From assembly GCA_002825465.1 (NCBI GenBank), contig PJER01000015.1, forward strand, positions 1 through 53,315: a stretch of DNA of 53,315 nt. The letters are read 5' to 3'. Source of the DNA: Candidatus Thorarchaeota archaeon MP8T_1 (GTDB lineage: Archaea; Asgardarchaeota; Thorarchaeia; Thorarchaeales; Thorarchaeaceae). Of this stretch, positions 25,248 to 34,428 are shown piece after piece (position 1 is the first letter of the stretch; every line of letters begins with the position of its first letter). The notes beneath the pieces were generated by a model. It made no database searches. It worked only from the letters and a program-made list of their open reading frames with translations, and was not told the origin of the DNA. Both the position numbers and the translations under genes were made by a program.

Positions 25248-26252
25248 TTACATCTTTTTTCCAATAATTTCAGCAAGGTCAGCTAAACGATGGCTATAGC
25301 CTGCTTCGTTATCATACCATCCATGGACCTTTGCCATTTTGCCTTGGGTCATTGTAAGAAGTGAGTCAAATGAACACGAATGTGGGTCATTTATGAAATC
25401 AGATGAAACTAGCTCTTCATCTACATACGCAAGATATGGTTTCAAGCTACCTTGACCTGCGGCTTTCTTAAATGCGGCATTCACAGAATCGATATCTACT
25501 TCTTTCTCTAGAATGACACTCATATCGACCATGGATGCATCCATGACAGGTACTCGTAAAGCCATGCCATCAAGTTTTCCCTGCGCCTTTGGATAAACCA
25601 AACCAATAGCTTTCGCTGCTCCTGTGCTTGTGGGTACTATATTCCAGCATGCTGCTCGAGCCCGTCTTAGGTCCGAGTGAGGACCATCTAGCATAATCTG
25701 ATCATTTGTTACAGCATGTATCGTTGTCATGAAACCTTGCACAATACCAAATGATTCATCCATGACCTTCACCAAAGGTGCAAGGCAATTTGTTGTACAT
25801 GAAGCATTTGAGATGATGTGATGTTTTGAGGGATTATACTCGTGGTCATTCACGCCAGGTACGACTGTGAGCATCTCACCTTTCCCTGGTGCACTAATGA
25901 TTACTTTCTTTGCTCCAGCTTTCAGGTGTTTTTCTGCATCCTCTCTCTTTCTGAAGAAACCTGTAGACTCAATTACAATATCGATATCTAATTCTTTCCA
26001 GGGAAGATTTGCAGGGTCTCTCTCAGAGAATATCTTGATCTCATCACCATTGACTGTAATACTTCCCTTACCTGCTTCAACCGTGCCTTCAAATCGCCCC
26101 ATAACAGTATCATACTTCATGAGATGCGCAAGCGTGGTTTCAGTAGTAAGATCATTTGCTGCGACAACATCAAAACCTTTCTTCTTGAGTATTGCACGAA
26201 GGAATCCTCTTCCTATCCTTCCAAATCCATTAATAGCAACCTTGACTGCCAT
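25248..26252 (-). CDS. gap: Glyceraldehyde-3-phosphate dehydrogenase, bacterial/eukaryotic type
   Basis: The 334-residue enzyme has NGFGRIGR at the N-terminus, the active-site SNASCTTNCLAP with Cys152, the HAVTNDQ His, LRRARAACWNIVPTSTGAAKA, and WYDNEAGYSHR. This is the common bacterial form, not the archaeal type II enzyme. NDLT at the cofactor strand suggests NAD. It oxidises glyceraldehyde-3-phosphate to 1,3-bisphosphoglycerate in glycolysis or the reverse. The ATG at 26252 is chosen over 26258, which nearly abuts the GAGGTGG SD. It has its own promoter and terminator. A kinase partner (PGK) is not in the window. Confidence 0.95.
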   Translation of the reverse strand: MAVKVAINGFGRIGRGFLRAILKKKGFDVVAANDLTTETTLAHLMKYDTVMGRFEGTVEAGKGSITVNGDEIKIFSERDPANLPWKELDIDIVIESTGFFRKREDAEKHLKAGAKKVIISAPGKGEMLTVVPGVNDHEYNPSKHHIISNASCTTNCLAPLVKVMDESFGIVQGFMTTIHAVTNDQIMLDGPHSDLRRARAACWNIVPTSTGAAKAIGLVYPKAQGKLDGMALRVPVMDASMVDMSVILEKEVDIDSVNAAFKKAAGQGSLKPYLAYVDEELVSSDFINDPHSCSFDSLLTMTQGKMAKVHGWYDNEAGYSHRLADLAEIIGKKM

Positions 26253-26266
26253 GAACATCCACCTCT

Positions 26267-26327
26267 TGACGTAATCGTCATGTGTTGTTCAAGGCCGTCT
26301 GCTATATATTTTATGTTCATAGAACAT
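26267..26327 (-). promoter_or_regulatory. GAPDH promoter with two inverted repeats
   Basis: On the minus strand, a TATA-like AAAATATATAG (about 26302-26312) lies about 50 bases before the GAPDH ATG. Immediately upstream of it is ATGTTC-TAT-GAACAT (26313-26327), and downstream, over the leader, TGACG-ATTA-CGTCA (26267-26280). Both are plausible operators. Confidence 0.4.
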
Positions 26328-26328
26328 T

Positions 26329-27567
26329 CTATTCACTTACATTTCCTTCTAATACTGCTCTATCATATTGACGCATACCATATGCGTAGATTGGCACTAG
26401 TATGAATCCCGAAAGCCCAACAAGGATGAATGGTGCGGATGGGTCAAGGAAATCCCATAATATTCCCCCAATTAGTGGAGCTGAGAATCTCGAGAATCCC
26501 ATTACTGCCTCGAATAACCCAAATCCTTCACTTGCTCTCCCCGCATATGCCATTCCAAATACTGATGACATCACAGTATAAGCCATAATTCCTGTTATAC
26601 TTCCAATACTAAACAGAACTGCAATTGAAGCTAGATTGTATGGAAACGCTAGTATTGTAGGCATGAAGACAAGAGCAAGGGTACTTATTGCTCCTATGAT
26701 GACTGCTCCTGACACGATGATGATTTTATTCTTATGACCAGCAAATCGACCCAGATATCCTCCAAACATTCCAGAGATGATTCCTCCAGGTAAATAGATG
26801 AGTGCAATAAGTGAGAGATCTGTTGTAAATTGGTCGATGATGTAGAGTTCAACAAAAGGCGATAGAAGAGCGGTGATAAACGTGTCAATAGCCGCAGCAA
26901 CAATTAATGCCGCGATTCCTATACCGATAAGGCTCTTGGTTCCATTGACTTTGATTTCATCCTGGAATCTCTCTGGAGGCGGTCGGTTGATAATAACAAT
27001 CAAACCTCCAATGACATTCATAATGGCATAGAAAACAAAGACGTAAACCATTCCCATAACTGGTACCGAAAGTAGGATCGAAAATCCAATCATAGCTCCT
27101 ATGACACTTCCCTTACCATTCGCAGCTTCCCTTTTTCCAAAGGCTTCTGCACGATTCTTGTGAAGCACACGTTCAGAAATCTCAGCATCGCTTCCGACAC
27201 GATAGAATGCTGCGCCAAGACCCCAGAGAAGGCTATTCAGAATGAGGATGTACTTGTCATTCAAAATAATTGAGATTGCCATTCCTGAGTAAGCAAGAGC
27301 CCTTACAGACGCACCCATGAAAATGGAACTTCGTCGACGACCATCTTTGGCAATTTTTCCTGCTACTGGAGAGAATATTGCTGAGCCAAGTGTAAGTAGT
27401 GAGAAAACAAGCGCAACTTCAGTAGCCGTTGCTCCCATGCTATCATATGCAATAATCGGAATAAGGAATCTTACAACAAAGAATCCAAGACTACAGAACA
27501 ATGCGGAATTGTATACTGAACGAAGTGCTTTCCAATCACTTCTTGGTTGTGAGGTATCATCCATCAT
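26329..27567 (-). CDS. MFS transporter
   Basis: The 412-residue protein has about twelve helices, the loop motif GKIAKDGRRRSS after helix 2 and a matching GGYLGRFAGHKNK in the second half. It is a secondary transporter with unknown substrate. The start is MMDD at 27567 or 27564; no clear SD is present. Its stop lies next to the GAPDH promoter repeats. It does not belong to the ABC operon, which ends at 27671 with its own terminator. Confidence 0.82.
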   Translation of the reverse strand: MMDDTSQPRSDWKALRSVYNSALFCSLGFFVVRFLIPIIAYDSMGATATEVALVFSLLTLGSAIFSPVAGKIAKDGRRRSSIFMGASVRALAYSGMAISIILNDKYILILNSLLWGLGAAFYRVGSDAEISERVLHKNRAEAFGKREAANGKGSVIGAMIGFSILLSVPVMGMVYVFVFYAIMNVIGGLIVIINRPPPERFQDEIKVNGTKSLIGIGIAALIVAAAIDTFITALLSPFVELYIIDQFTTDLSLIALIYLPGGIISGMFGGYLGRFAGHKNKIIIVSGAVIIGAISTLALVFMPTILAFPYNLASIAVLFSIGSITGIMAYTVMSSVFGMAYAGRASEGFGLFEAVMGFSRFSAPLIGGILWDFLDPSAPFILVGLSGFILVPIYAYGMRQYDRAVLEGNVSE

Positions 27568-27610
27568 TATTCTTCAACTCTGCATCTCATCAATCCAGAT
27601 AAGATTGCTT

Positions 27611-27662
27611 TTGGAAAAAACGGTTACTGGAGGATTGATGCAATTCTGCATTTCACCTCCAG
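27611..27662 (-). terminator. Terminator of the second Dpp operon
   Basis: CTGGAGG (27627-27633) pairs with CCTCCAG (27656-27662), and an inner ATGCA-ATTC-TGCAT (27638-27651) extends the hairpin. On the minus strand TAACCGTTTTTT follows (six T, 27615-27620). The hairpin begins nine bases after the dppF stop. Confidence 0.7.
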
Positions 27663-27670
27663 AATAGAAT

Positions 27671-28654
27671 CTAATCAAACCAGCAAGCTACGTAATGCCC
27701 ATCAGATACTTCCTGTAATTGTGGTTCATCTTCTCTGCATTGCGGACCGAATTCCTGGCATCTTGGTTTGAATCTACAACCTGGTGGGAGGTCTATTGGC
27801 GTAGGTGTCTCCCCTGGAAGCATGATTCGTTCCCGCTCAACAGTGGGGTCTGGGATTGGGATATTTGAAACCAATGCCTTTGTGTATGGATGTTGTGGAC
27901 TTTGGATTACATCCTCCATTGGCCCCATCTCAGCGATTCTTCCCAGATACATGATAATTATGTAATCACCAATGTATCGAGCTTGTGCCAAGTCGTGAGT
28001 AATGAAGATGTAGGTCAGGTCCTTTTGCTTCTGCAGGTCAGTCATGAGGTTCATTACTTCAGTACGAATACTCGCATCGAGCATAGAGACCGGCTCGTCA
28101 GCTATGATCAACTCCGGTTGCAAGATTAAGGACCGAGCTATAGCAATTCTCTGTAATTGTCCACCCGACAATTCGTGAGTGTACCTAGTTGCGAAATCTT
28201 CAGCAGGAATTAGTCTTACATCTTCTAGCGCTGATATGACCTTATTGTGAAGCACCTCATCACTCTCTTCGAGCTTGTGAATATTGAGACCTTCTCCGAT
28301 GAGATCGATTACAGTATGTCTTGGGTCGAGAACTTCAAAGGGATTCTGAAAGATCAGTTGCATCTTTAGACGAAGTTGACTCAATTCTAGTCGATTCATC
28401 TCAAAGATGTTCTCTCCATTGAAGTAAGCAGCTCCAGCAGTTGGTTCAATGAGTCGAAGAATTGTTCTTGCGAGAGTGGTCTTACCACAACCACTTTCAC
28501 CTGCAATTGCTATCGAGGAACCTTTCGCTACCTCAAAGCTGACATTATCAACTGCTTTTACATATCGAGTTGCTCTTTTTAATGAAAATAGACCGCTCCT
28601 AACAGGGAACCATTTTTTGACATTCTCAACTCTAAGAATAGGCTCAGACTCCAT
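27671..28654 (-). CDS. Peptide ABC transporter ATP-binding protein, DppF type (second operon)
   Basis: The 327-residue ATPase has Walker [11 protein letters not shown]-loop IFQNPFEVLDP, signature LSGGQLQR, Walker B LIIADEPVS and switch ITHD, plus the C-terminal GCRFKPRC region. It pairs with the DppD encoded upstream, whose stop shares one base with this ATG (TAATG). It is the last gene of the operon. Length and motifs are normal. Confidence 0.93.
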   Translation of the reverse strand: MESEPILRVENVKKWFPVRSGLFSLKRATRYVKAVDNVSFEVAKGSSIAIAGESGCGKTTLARTILRLIEPTAGAAYFNGENIFEMNRLELSQLRLKMQLIFQNPFEVLDPRHTVIDLIGEGLNIHKLEESDEVLHNKVISALEDVRLIPAEDFATRYTHELSGGQLQRIAIARSLILQPELIIADEPVSMLDASIRTEVMNLMTDLQKQKDLTYIFITHDLAQARYIGDYIIIMYLGRIAEMGPMEDVIQSPQHPYTKALVSNIPIPDPTVERERIMLPGETPTPIDLPPGCRFKPRCQEFGPQCREDEPQLQEVSDGHYVACWFD

Positions 28655-29640
28655 TAAGCTTCACCTCCAAGATCAAGTTCACCAGCGTAGTGACACTTTG
28701 AATAATGTCCCGGTCCCATCTCTCTATATTCAGGAACTTCGATTGCACATTTATCAGTTGCAAATGGACAGCGTGGATGAAAGCGGCAGCCATCAGGGAT
28801 ACTCAAGAGATTCGGTGGAGTTCCAGGTATGAACTCAAGCCTCTTCTTAGGTCCAACCACACTTGGGAATGCTCCAATAAGCTTGTACGAGTATGGATGT
28901 GCACTTCGCTTGAAGACATCCTCTGCGCTCCCTACTTCAACAAGATTACCTGCATACATGATGCCAACATCATGACAATTCTCAGCAACAACTGAGAGAT
29001 CATGAGTGATGAATAGAACCGCAAGGTTATACTTGTCCTGTAATTTTCTCAGCAGGTCTAGGATCTTATTCTGTACAATGACATCTAGGGCTGTCACCGG
29101 TTCATCAGCAATGATCAATTGAGGGTCACACGCTAATGCCTGAGCAATGATAGCACGCTGGAGCATACCACCACTGAATTCATGCGGATAGTCATTTTTC
29201 CGTTCAGGTTTTAGTCCTACTTCATCGAAGAGGTTTGATACGATCTCTATAGCATCTTTTTCTGGTATGTCATCCTTCTCTTGAATGACTTCAACAATTT
29301 GATTTCCAATACGTAGAACTGGGTTGAACGCGTTCATCGCATATTGGAACACGATTGATGCCTTTTTCCATCGTATCTTTCTGATCTCTTCTTCTGAGAG
29401 TTTTGTGAGCTCGACACCTCCAAGATTGATACTTCCTCTGGCTATTTTGCCATTCTCTGCTAGGATGCGCATGATACTGTACGCAGTGGTTGTCTTTCCA
29501 CATCCGCTTTCACCTGCCAATCCTAGGGTTCGTTTTGCCTCTATATTGAAAGTGACACCATCTACTGCTTTGAGTTCTTTATCACCTAGATAGTAGTAGG
29601 TCGCCAGATCTTCAACTTTGAGTACTGGTTCTTGTTCCAA
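28654..29640 (-). CDS. Peptide ABC transporter ATP-binding protein, DppD type (second operon)
   Basis: The 328-residue ATPase has Walker [10 protein letters not shown], signature FSGGMLQRAI, Walker B LIIADEPVTALD and switch ITHD, with the C-terminal CRFHPRCPFA motif. Unlike the DppD at 7092 it has no coiled-coil insert. The start is TTG, directly after the dppC TAG, with GGAGG about eight bases upstream, so translation is likely coupled. It shares the operon with DppB and DppC at 29641-32375. Confidence 0.93.
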   Translation of the reverse strand: MEQEPVLKVEDLATYYYLGDKELKAVDGVTFNIEAKRTLGLAGESGCGKTTTAYSIMRILAENGKIARGSINLGGVELTKLSEEEIRKIRWKKASIVFQYAMNAFNPVLRIGNQIVEVIQEKDDIPEKDAIEIVSNLFDEVGLKPERKNDYPHEFSGGMLQRAIIAQALACDPQLIIADEPVTALDVIVQNKILDLLRKLQDKYNLAVLFITHDLSVVAENCHDVGIMYAGNLVEVGSAEDVFKRSAHPYSYKLIGAFPSVVGPKKRLEFIPGTPPNLLSIPDGCRFHPRCPFATDKCAIEVPEYREMGPGHYSKCHYAGELDLGGEA

Positions 29641-31368
29641 CTACTTTCGCCTCCCTCGCAGTCTTGGATTGACCACCTTGTCCGCTGTGTGACTGACAAA
29701 GACAAAGCCAAGGGTTGTCAACATAATGAGAACTCCTGGGGGTATGAACCACCACCACTTGTTAGCTAATAGCGCAGCGTTCTTCCATGCCCAGTGCAGG
29801 ATGATTCCCCAGCTTGGTTGTCCATGGATGTCAACAAATCCCAGGAATGCAATTCCTGCCTCACTTAGAATAGCGTTCACAACCCCTAGAATCATGTTTG
29901 CTAGAATCAGGGGTAGTGTGTTTGGTAAGATGTGATGAATTAGAATGTATCCATCACTTGCTCCTAAGGCATGAGCCGCCTCTGTCAGAGGCCTTTCTCG
30001 TAAGGAGAGCGCTTCACTTCTTACCATTCTTGCTGTTCCAGTCCAACCAAGGATTGCAATTACAACGATGACATTCTGGAGACCTTGACCAAAGATCATC
30101 AAGAAGATGAGCATCAATGGTAAAGTTGGCAAACAGAGAAAGACATCTGTAATTCTCATTAGGATGATATCAAGAATTCCTCCATAGTATCCAGAGATGA
30201 GGCCAACTGCAGTCCCCAAGAATACGGACACCAAACTCGCTGCAAATCCTATTAGTAGAGAGATCTGCGAACCATAAATGATCCTACTGAATATATCTTC
30301 ACCTCGATGATTAGTACCAAGTAGGTGCTCGGGACTTGGAGGTTGAAGTAATTGATCGAGTAAGATTGGAGTCCCCGGTGGATTTCTCCAATAGTATGGA
30401 GCAATATATGGAGCAAAGAGTGCAATACATACAATTGCTCCAATAATGATGAGTCCTATAATGCCCATAGGATGATAGAGAAATTCTCTCCAGAAAGTTT
30501 CGATATTTGGTCTTAGATTCCATAGGTCTCTTAGTAATTTAGGTAGAAAGAGATAGAGCGGAATAACAAATACCAAAGCAGGAGCCAATGATACAATACC
30601 CGCACCTATCGGTGTTAACACTCCTGATAATGATAGAATGAGTGCTGGAGACATTGGATATGCTCCTGGATTAGGACTAATTGTATAAAATCCTAAAGCT
30701 GCATAGGCACCGATCAACACCAGTCCAATCGCTCGATAGGCTATGAGCTTGTTTGCAACCCACTCCGATGAACCCTCTGGGGTCCAGTAATATGATGTGA
30801 AAATTATTAGGAGTAGGACACTTAGACCTGTAGCCATTAGTGTGACCAAACCCACTCGAAGATATTCTCCCAAAATGAAGACGAGTAGAGTTCCAATTAT
30901 CGAGTATCTATATAGCTTCATTCCCTTTGGTGTCCAATTTGCCAATCTATCAGGATTCCAGAAGAAGAGTGCAAAAGTCAAAATTAATCCTAGTCCGATA
31001 CCTCCCACAACAAATACTAGGAAGCAAAACATGATCATCAGGATTTTTTGCAATATTCTCCCTGGATTGTAGAGGTAGATCTTTTTCCAGACAATTCCAA
31101 GTACGATTGAAACTGCAAGACAAGCTATCGCTGTTGCTCTCACTGCCAGTACATACATTTCCACTGGCAGATCAGTAGGTACCTCGCCAATTCCTGCATG
31201 TACAATTGCTAGATTTTGTGCTAGAACTGTGATGAATATATCCATCATGACTATAAACACCAGCGAGATGAGGAGAAATGCACCAATTGATACAATTGTG
31301 AGGTGTAATGGTTTCCTTGTTGCTTTTACTTGAATTGCATCTTGTATATCATTGATTTCTTCATTCAT
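29641..31368 (-). CDS. DppC-type permease with very long N-terminal membrane domain
   Basis: The protein is 575 residues, nearly twice the family's usual length. The DppC domain occupies about residues 295-575 (FLYHPMGIIGLIIIG, HLLGTNHRGEDIFS, LTEAAHALGASDGYI, VNPRLRGRRK). Residues 20-285 hold about eight further hydrophobic helices that resemble no transporter I know. Within it, two WTPxG segments, NWTPKGMKLYRYSIIG and YWTPEGSSEWVANKL, about 65 residues apart, hint at an internal duplication. AGGAGA precedes the ATG. With DppB it forms the peptide channel; the extra domain may be regulatory or bind the DppA or another partner. Confidence 0.92.
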   Translation of the reverse strand: MNEEINDIQDAIQVKATRKPLHLTIVSIGAFLLISLVFIVMMDIFITVLAQNLAIVHAGIGEVPTDLPVEMYVLAVRATAIACLAVSIVLGIVWKKIYLYNPGRILQKILMIMFCFLVFVVGGIGLGLILTFALFFWNPDRLANWTPKGMKLYRYSIIGTLLVFILGEYLRVGLVTLMATGLSVLLLIIFTSYYWTPEGSSEWVANKLIAYRAIGLVLIGAYAALGFYTISPNPGAYPMSPALILSLSGVLTPIGAGIVSLAPALVFVIPLYLFLPKLLRDLWNLRPNIETFWREFLYHPMGIIGLIIIGAIVCIALFAPYIAPYYWRNPPGTPILLDQLLQPPSPEHLLGTNHRGEDIFSRIIYGSQISLLIGFAASLVSVFLGTAVGLISGYYGGILDIILMRITDVFLCLPTLPLMLIFLMIFGQGLQNVIVVIAILGWTGTARMVRSEALSLRERPLTEAAHALGASDGYILIHHILPNTLPLILANMILGVVNAILSEAGIAFLGFVDIHGQPSWGIILHWAWKNAALLANKWWWFIPPGVLIMLTTLGFVFVSHTADKVVNPRLRGRRK

Positions 31369-31382
31369 TTTCTATCATCTCC

Positions 31383-32375
31383 TCAATATCTTATCCTTGG
31401 GTCAAGATACAGATACAGAATATCTGCGATAAAGTTCGAGATTACAGCTATCGTCGCTAGGTAGAGGAAAACCCCTTGAAGTACAGGATAATCTACTGAT
31501 AGTACAGAGTTGTACGTCAATAGTCCCAAACCACTCCAGCTAAACACATACTCGGTCATCATCGCTCCACTAATGAGATATGGCATATTGACTGCGATGA
31601 CGCTTACCATTGGAAGCATTGCATTTCGCATTGCATGACCGTAAAGAATGGTGCGTTCCTTGAGTCCCTTTGCTTTTGCTGCAAGAATATAGTCCTGAGT
31701 AAATACATCCAGAACTGTATCTCTCATAATAAGATAGAAACCACCAATAAATGACAAAGTAAGCACAATACATGGACCTATCATATGATGCATGTAATCG
31801 AACATGTATTCGATGAAATTTGCATGTTCATAACCTCTCGTTATAGTTCCAGCTATTGGAAGAAGATTCCAAAGAAATCCCATGTAGTATAGAATTAAGA
31901 TGCCAACCCAAAAGACTGGTAAGGCATATGCTATAAGAAATGTTACTGTGGAACCTGTATCAACCATTGAATCTCTTCGTGCAGCTGCAAAAACACCAAC
32001 TGCCATTCCAATTATTATCGATAGAATCAGTGAAGTACCCATTAGAAGGAACGTGTTTGTGAATCTAAATGCAAAGATTGTTTGATAGACCGGTTCTCCG
32101 AAATGTTGGAATGAATACCCAAGTTCTCCTTGGAATAAATTCACAAGATAGAGCCAATATTGTTCGATTAATGGTCTATCCAAACCAAATCTTTCTATAA
32201 CTGCTGTTCTAAGTGCTGGGTCCAGTCCTTCACCAAGTAATGCTTGGCGTGGATCACCTGGCATAATTCTGAAAATAACAAAGTTGAGCGTAATTATGAT
32301 GAACCAGATTACTATTGTTTGAACTGCTCGCTCACCTATGTATCTCCATGTACCTATAGACTTCTCTCTAGACAT
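31383..32375 (-). CDS. Peptide ABC transporter permease, DppB type (second operon)
   Basis: The 330-residue protein has the DppB pattern with about six helices: FVIFRIMPGDPRQALLGEG near residue 30, the GLDRPLIEQYWLYL segment, the coupling loop (QDYILAAKAKGLKERTI) and the C-terminal LDPRIRY. GGAG precedes the ATG. It lies 177 bases downstream of the binding protein, with a terminator between, and 14 bases upstream of dppC. Confidence 0.93.
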   Translation of the reverse strand: MSREKSIGTWRYIGERAVQTIVIWFIIITLNFVIFRIMPGDPRQALLGEGLDPALRTAVIERFGLDRPLIEQYWLYLVNLFQGELGYSFQHFGEPVYQTIFAFRFTNTFLLMGTSLILSIIIGMAVGVFAAARRDSMVDTGSTVTFLIAYALPVFWVGILILYYMGFLWNLLPIAGTITRGYEHANFIEYMFDYMHHMIGPCIVLTLSFIGGFYLIMRDTVLDVFTQDYILAAKAKGLKERTILYGHAMRNAMLPMVSVIAVNMPYLISGAMMTEYVFSWSGLGLLTYNSVLSVDYPVLQGVFLYLATIAVISNFIADILYLYLDPRIRY

Positions 32376-32504
32376 TGTCCAGACTCCTTTGCTGCGAATA
32401 TTGAAAATAACCTAGTAAAAGCTCCTTAAAGACTATCGGACTAAGTAACATTTCACCTTAGCTTTGATAATTTTCTAACAAATTCAAAAAACATTGAATA
32501 TTAT

Positions 32505-32541
32505 GGAAAAAAAAGAGAGGCAAGGGACCATAGGTCCCTTG
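32505..32541 (-). terminator. Terminator between binding protein and permease genes
   Basis: CAAGGGACC (32521-32529) pairs perfectly with GGTCCCTTG (32533-32541) across a three-base loop. On the minus strand GCCTCTCTTTTTTTT follows (eight T, 32507-32514). It lies directly after the stop at 32553. Partial read-through would give more binding protein than permease. Confidence 0.75.
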
Positions 32542-32552
32542 GTATTCTAATA

Positions 32553-34295
32553 TTATCTTCTCTTCAGAATGACGAAGATTATGATTACAGCAACTATTGC
32601 GCCTGCACCAATGAGGAGGTATATTGTGTAATCTCCACCTGGTGTGATGCCTGTACCGTCATCATACATGAAGACCATAGTCCTCGGGTTAAAGGCTGTA
32701 AAGGGTCCTCCAGCAGGAGTTGTGTAATTGACCCATTCCTTTCTGAGGATATGTGTATCGTCAGACAGATACAATGGAACGTATGGAATGTTGTCCAATA
32801 CTGCCTTTGCAGCTGCTGCGGCATTTGCATCAATTGTTGCAGGAGTGCTTGCGACGTAGTCATCCATGATATCGTCAACTGTAGAGTTGTCTAAATGGAA
32901 GACGTTGTCACCCCACTCATAGATGTTGCTTGAATGACAGCGCCACCAAACATGGTCTGGAATGGCATTGTATCCATGAGCCATGGTGTACATCTCGTAT
33001 TCGCCAGTGTAGATAGCATCATACATTGGACCGTCATCAGTAACGAGATTATTGATGGTGATGTTCAATCTAGCCATTTCAGTTTCAATACCGATTCCGG
33101 TTTGCACTGAGATGTCATCCCATGAAAGGGTCAAAAGATCGAATTCAAGCTCATCTGTTGGAGCAGTTCCTGGGAAGTTTCTGTTACCATCTCCGTCGTT
33201 ATCCAGGTAACCAGCATCATCGAGAATCTGATTTGCTAAAGCAACATTTTCATCGAAGACACCTTCCTCGCTGAATAAGTCTGGGTAGAAGACATCAGGA
33301 ATGGCACTTGTGGTTGCAGTCCCATGACCTAGTCGACCAACAGTAATTAGTTCAGTTCTGTTGATTGCAAGAGCAATGGCTCTTCTGACATCGATGTCAT
33401 CAAGACCGGCAACTGTTAGATTCAAACCTAACACATAGTCCCACTGTGAGGCTACTCCTTGAACTAGTTGTAGTTCTGGATATCCAAGGACTTCCTCAAC
33501 ATATGAACCAAAGACCTCGTAGCGCTCAGTGTCTGCATCGCCATTTCTCATTGCGAGAATTCTAGCATCTTGACCGATAACTACGTCAATTCTGACTCGA
33601 TCGATGTTGGGTAATTGTCCTGCATAGGGGTTATCCTCGCCCCACCAGTCCTCATTCCTATCTAGAGTTGTGTACTCATCTGGTACACGTGACACGTATT
33701 TGAATGGACCTGAACCAACGTGGGCTGTTACATTTGTGTGGTCGTTCCACCGTGGGTCATCAGCTGGTGCATCATTCCAAATGTGCTCGGGGAGAATGTA
33801 AATCTCTCCAAGATTTTGGAGTGCAAATGAAAATAGCTGATTGAACTCACAGACTACGACATTACCATAAGCTGTTGCAGATGTAAGATTCTGCAGCATT
33901 GTCCACCAGTTTACATCTGATGGAGCATCGCGAATGTACTCGAATGTGAAAGCTACATCGCCGGCAGTTAAGTCCTCTCCGTCATGCCAAACAACACCAT
34001 CACGAATCGTGAAGTTGATTTGGAGACCATTAGCGGAGACATCCCAATCCTCTGCTAGCCAGGGGATTAGTCCTAAGTCGTCATCATAAGTAAGTAATGT
34101 GTCATACACCAGCATGTCATACCAGTGAGATCTCTCACTTCGCCAGACCAATGGATTAAGTTCTCCAATGTCTGAACCGTAGGCCATGACAAAAGGCATC
34201 TCGGGCTCTTGAGCCGCTGCATTAGGGATGCCAACAGCTGGGAAGAACAAGAACATAGCTATGATGGCGTAAGTTAAATTACGTTTTGATAGCAT
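32553..34295 (-). CDS. Peptide-type ABC solute-binding protein with C-terminal membrane anchor
   Basis: The 580-residue family 5 binding protein starts with a Sec signal (residues 1-29, ending PNAAAQ), then the binding domain with FTIRDGVVWHDGEDLTAGD, and ends with one helix (YLLIGAGAIVAVIIIFVIL) and KRR. It is thus anchored at its C-terminus outside the membrane, the reverse of the 582 protein. It should deliver peptides to the DppB/DppC at 29641-32375. GGAGG lies just before the ATG at 34295. It is first in the operon. Confidence 0.93.
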   Translation of the reverse strand: MLSKRNLTYAIIAMFLFFPAVGIPNAAAQEPEMPFVMAYGSDIGELNPLVWRSERSHWYDMLVYDTLLTYDDDLGLIPWLAEDWDVSANGLQINFTIRDGVVWHDGEDLTAGDVAFTFEYIRDAPSDVNWWTMLQNLTSATAYGNVVVCEFNQLFSFALQNLGEIYILPEHIWNDAPADDPRWNDHTNVTAHVGSGPFKYVSRVPDEYTTLDRNEDWWGEDNPYAGQLPNIDRVRIDVVIGQDARILAMRNGDADTERYEVFGSYVEEVLGYPELQLVQGVASQWDYVLGLNLTVAGLDDIDVRRAIALAINRTELITVGRLGHGTATTSAIPDVFYPDLFSEEGVFDENVALANQILDDAGYLDNDGDGNRNFPGTAPTDELEFDLLTLSWDDISVQTGIGIETEMARLNITINNLVTDDGPMYDAIYTGEYEMYTMAHGYNAIPDHVWWRCHSSNIYEWGDNVFHLDNSTVDDIMDDYVASTPATIDANAAAAAKAVLDNIPYVPLYLSDDTHILRKEWVNYTTPAGGPFTAFNPRTMVFMYDDGTGITPGGDYTIYLLIGAGAIVAVIIIFVILKRR

Positions 34296-34428
34296 TCTCT
34301 ATCCTCCGTTCCGGGAAAGAGTTTCCTACTTTCCAGAGTTATTGAGTAGGATTTAGGTCTTTAAGGTTATCGAACTCAGCGAGAGAGGTTTCATATTGTA
34401 AACACTTAGAAATTCATTTTACATACCG

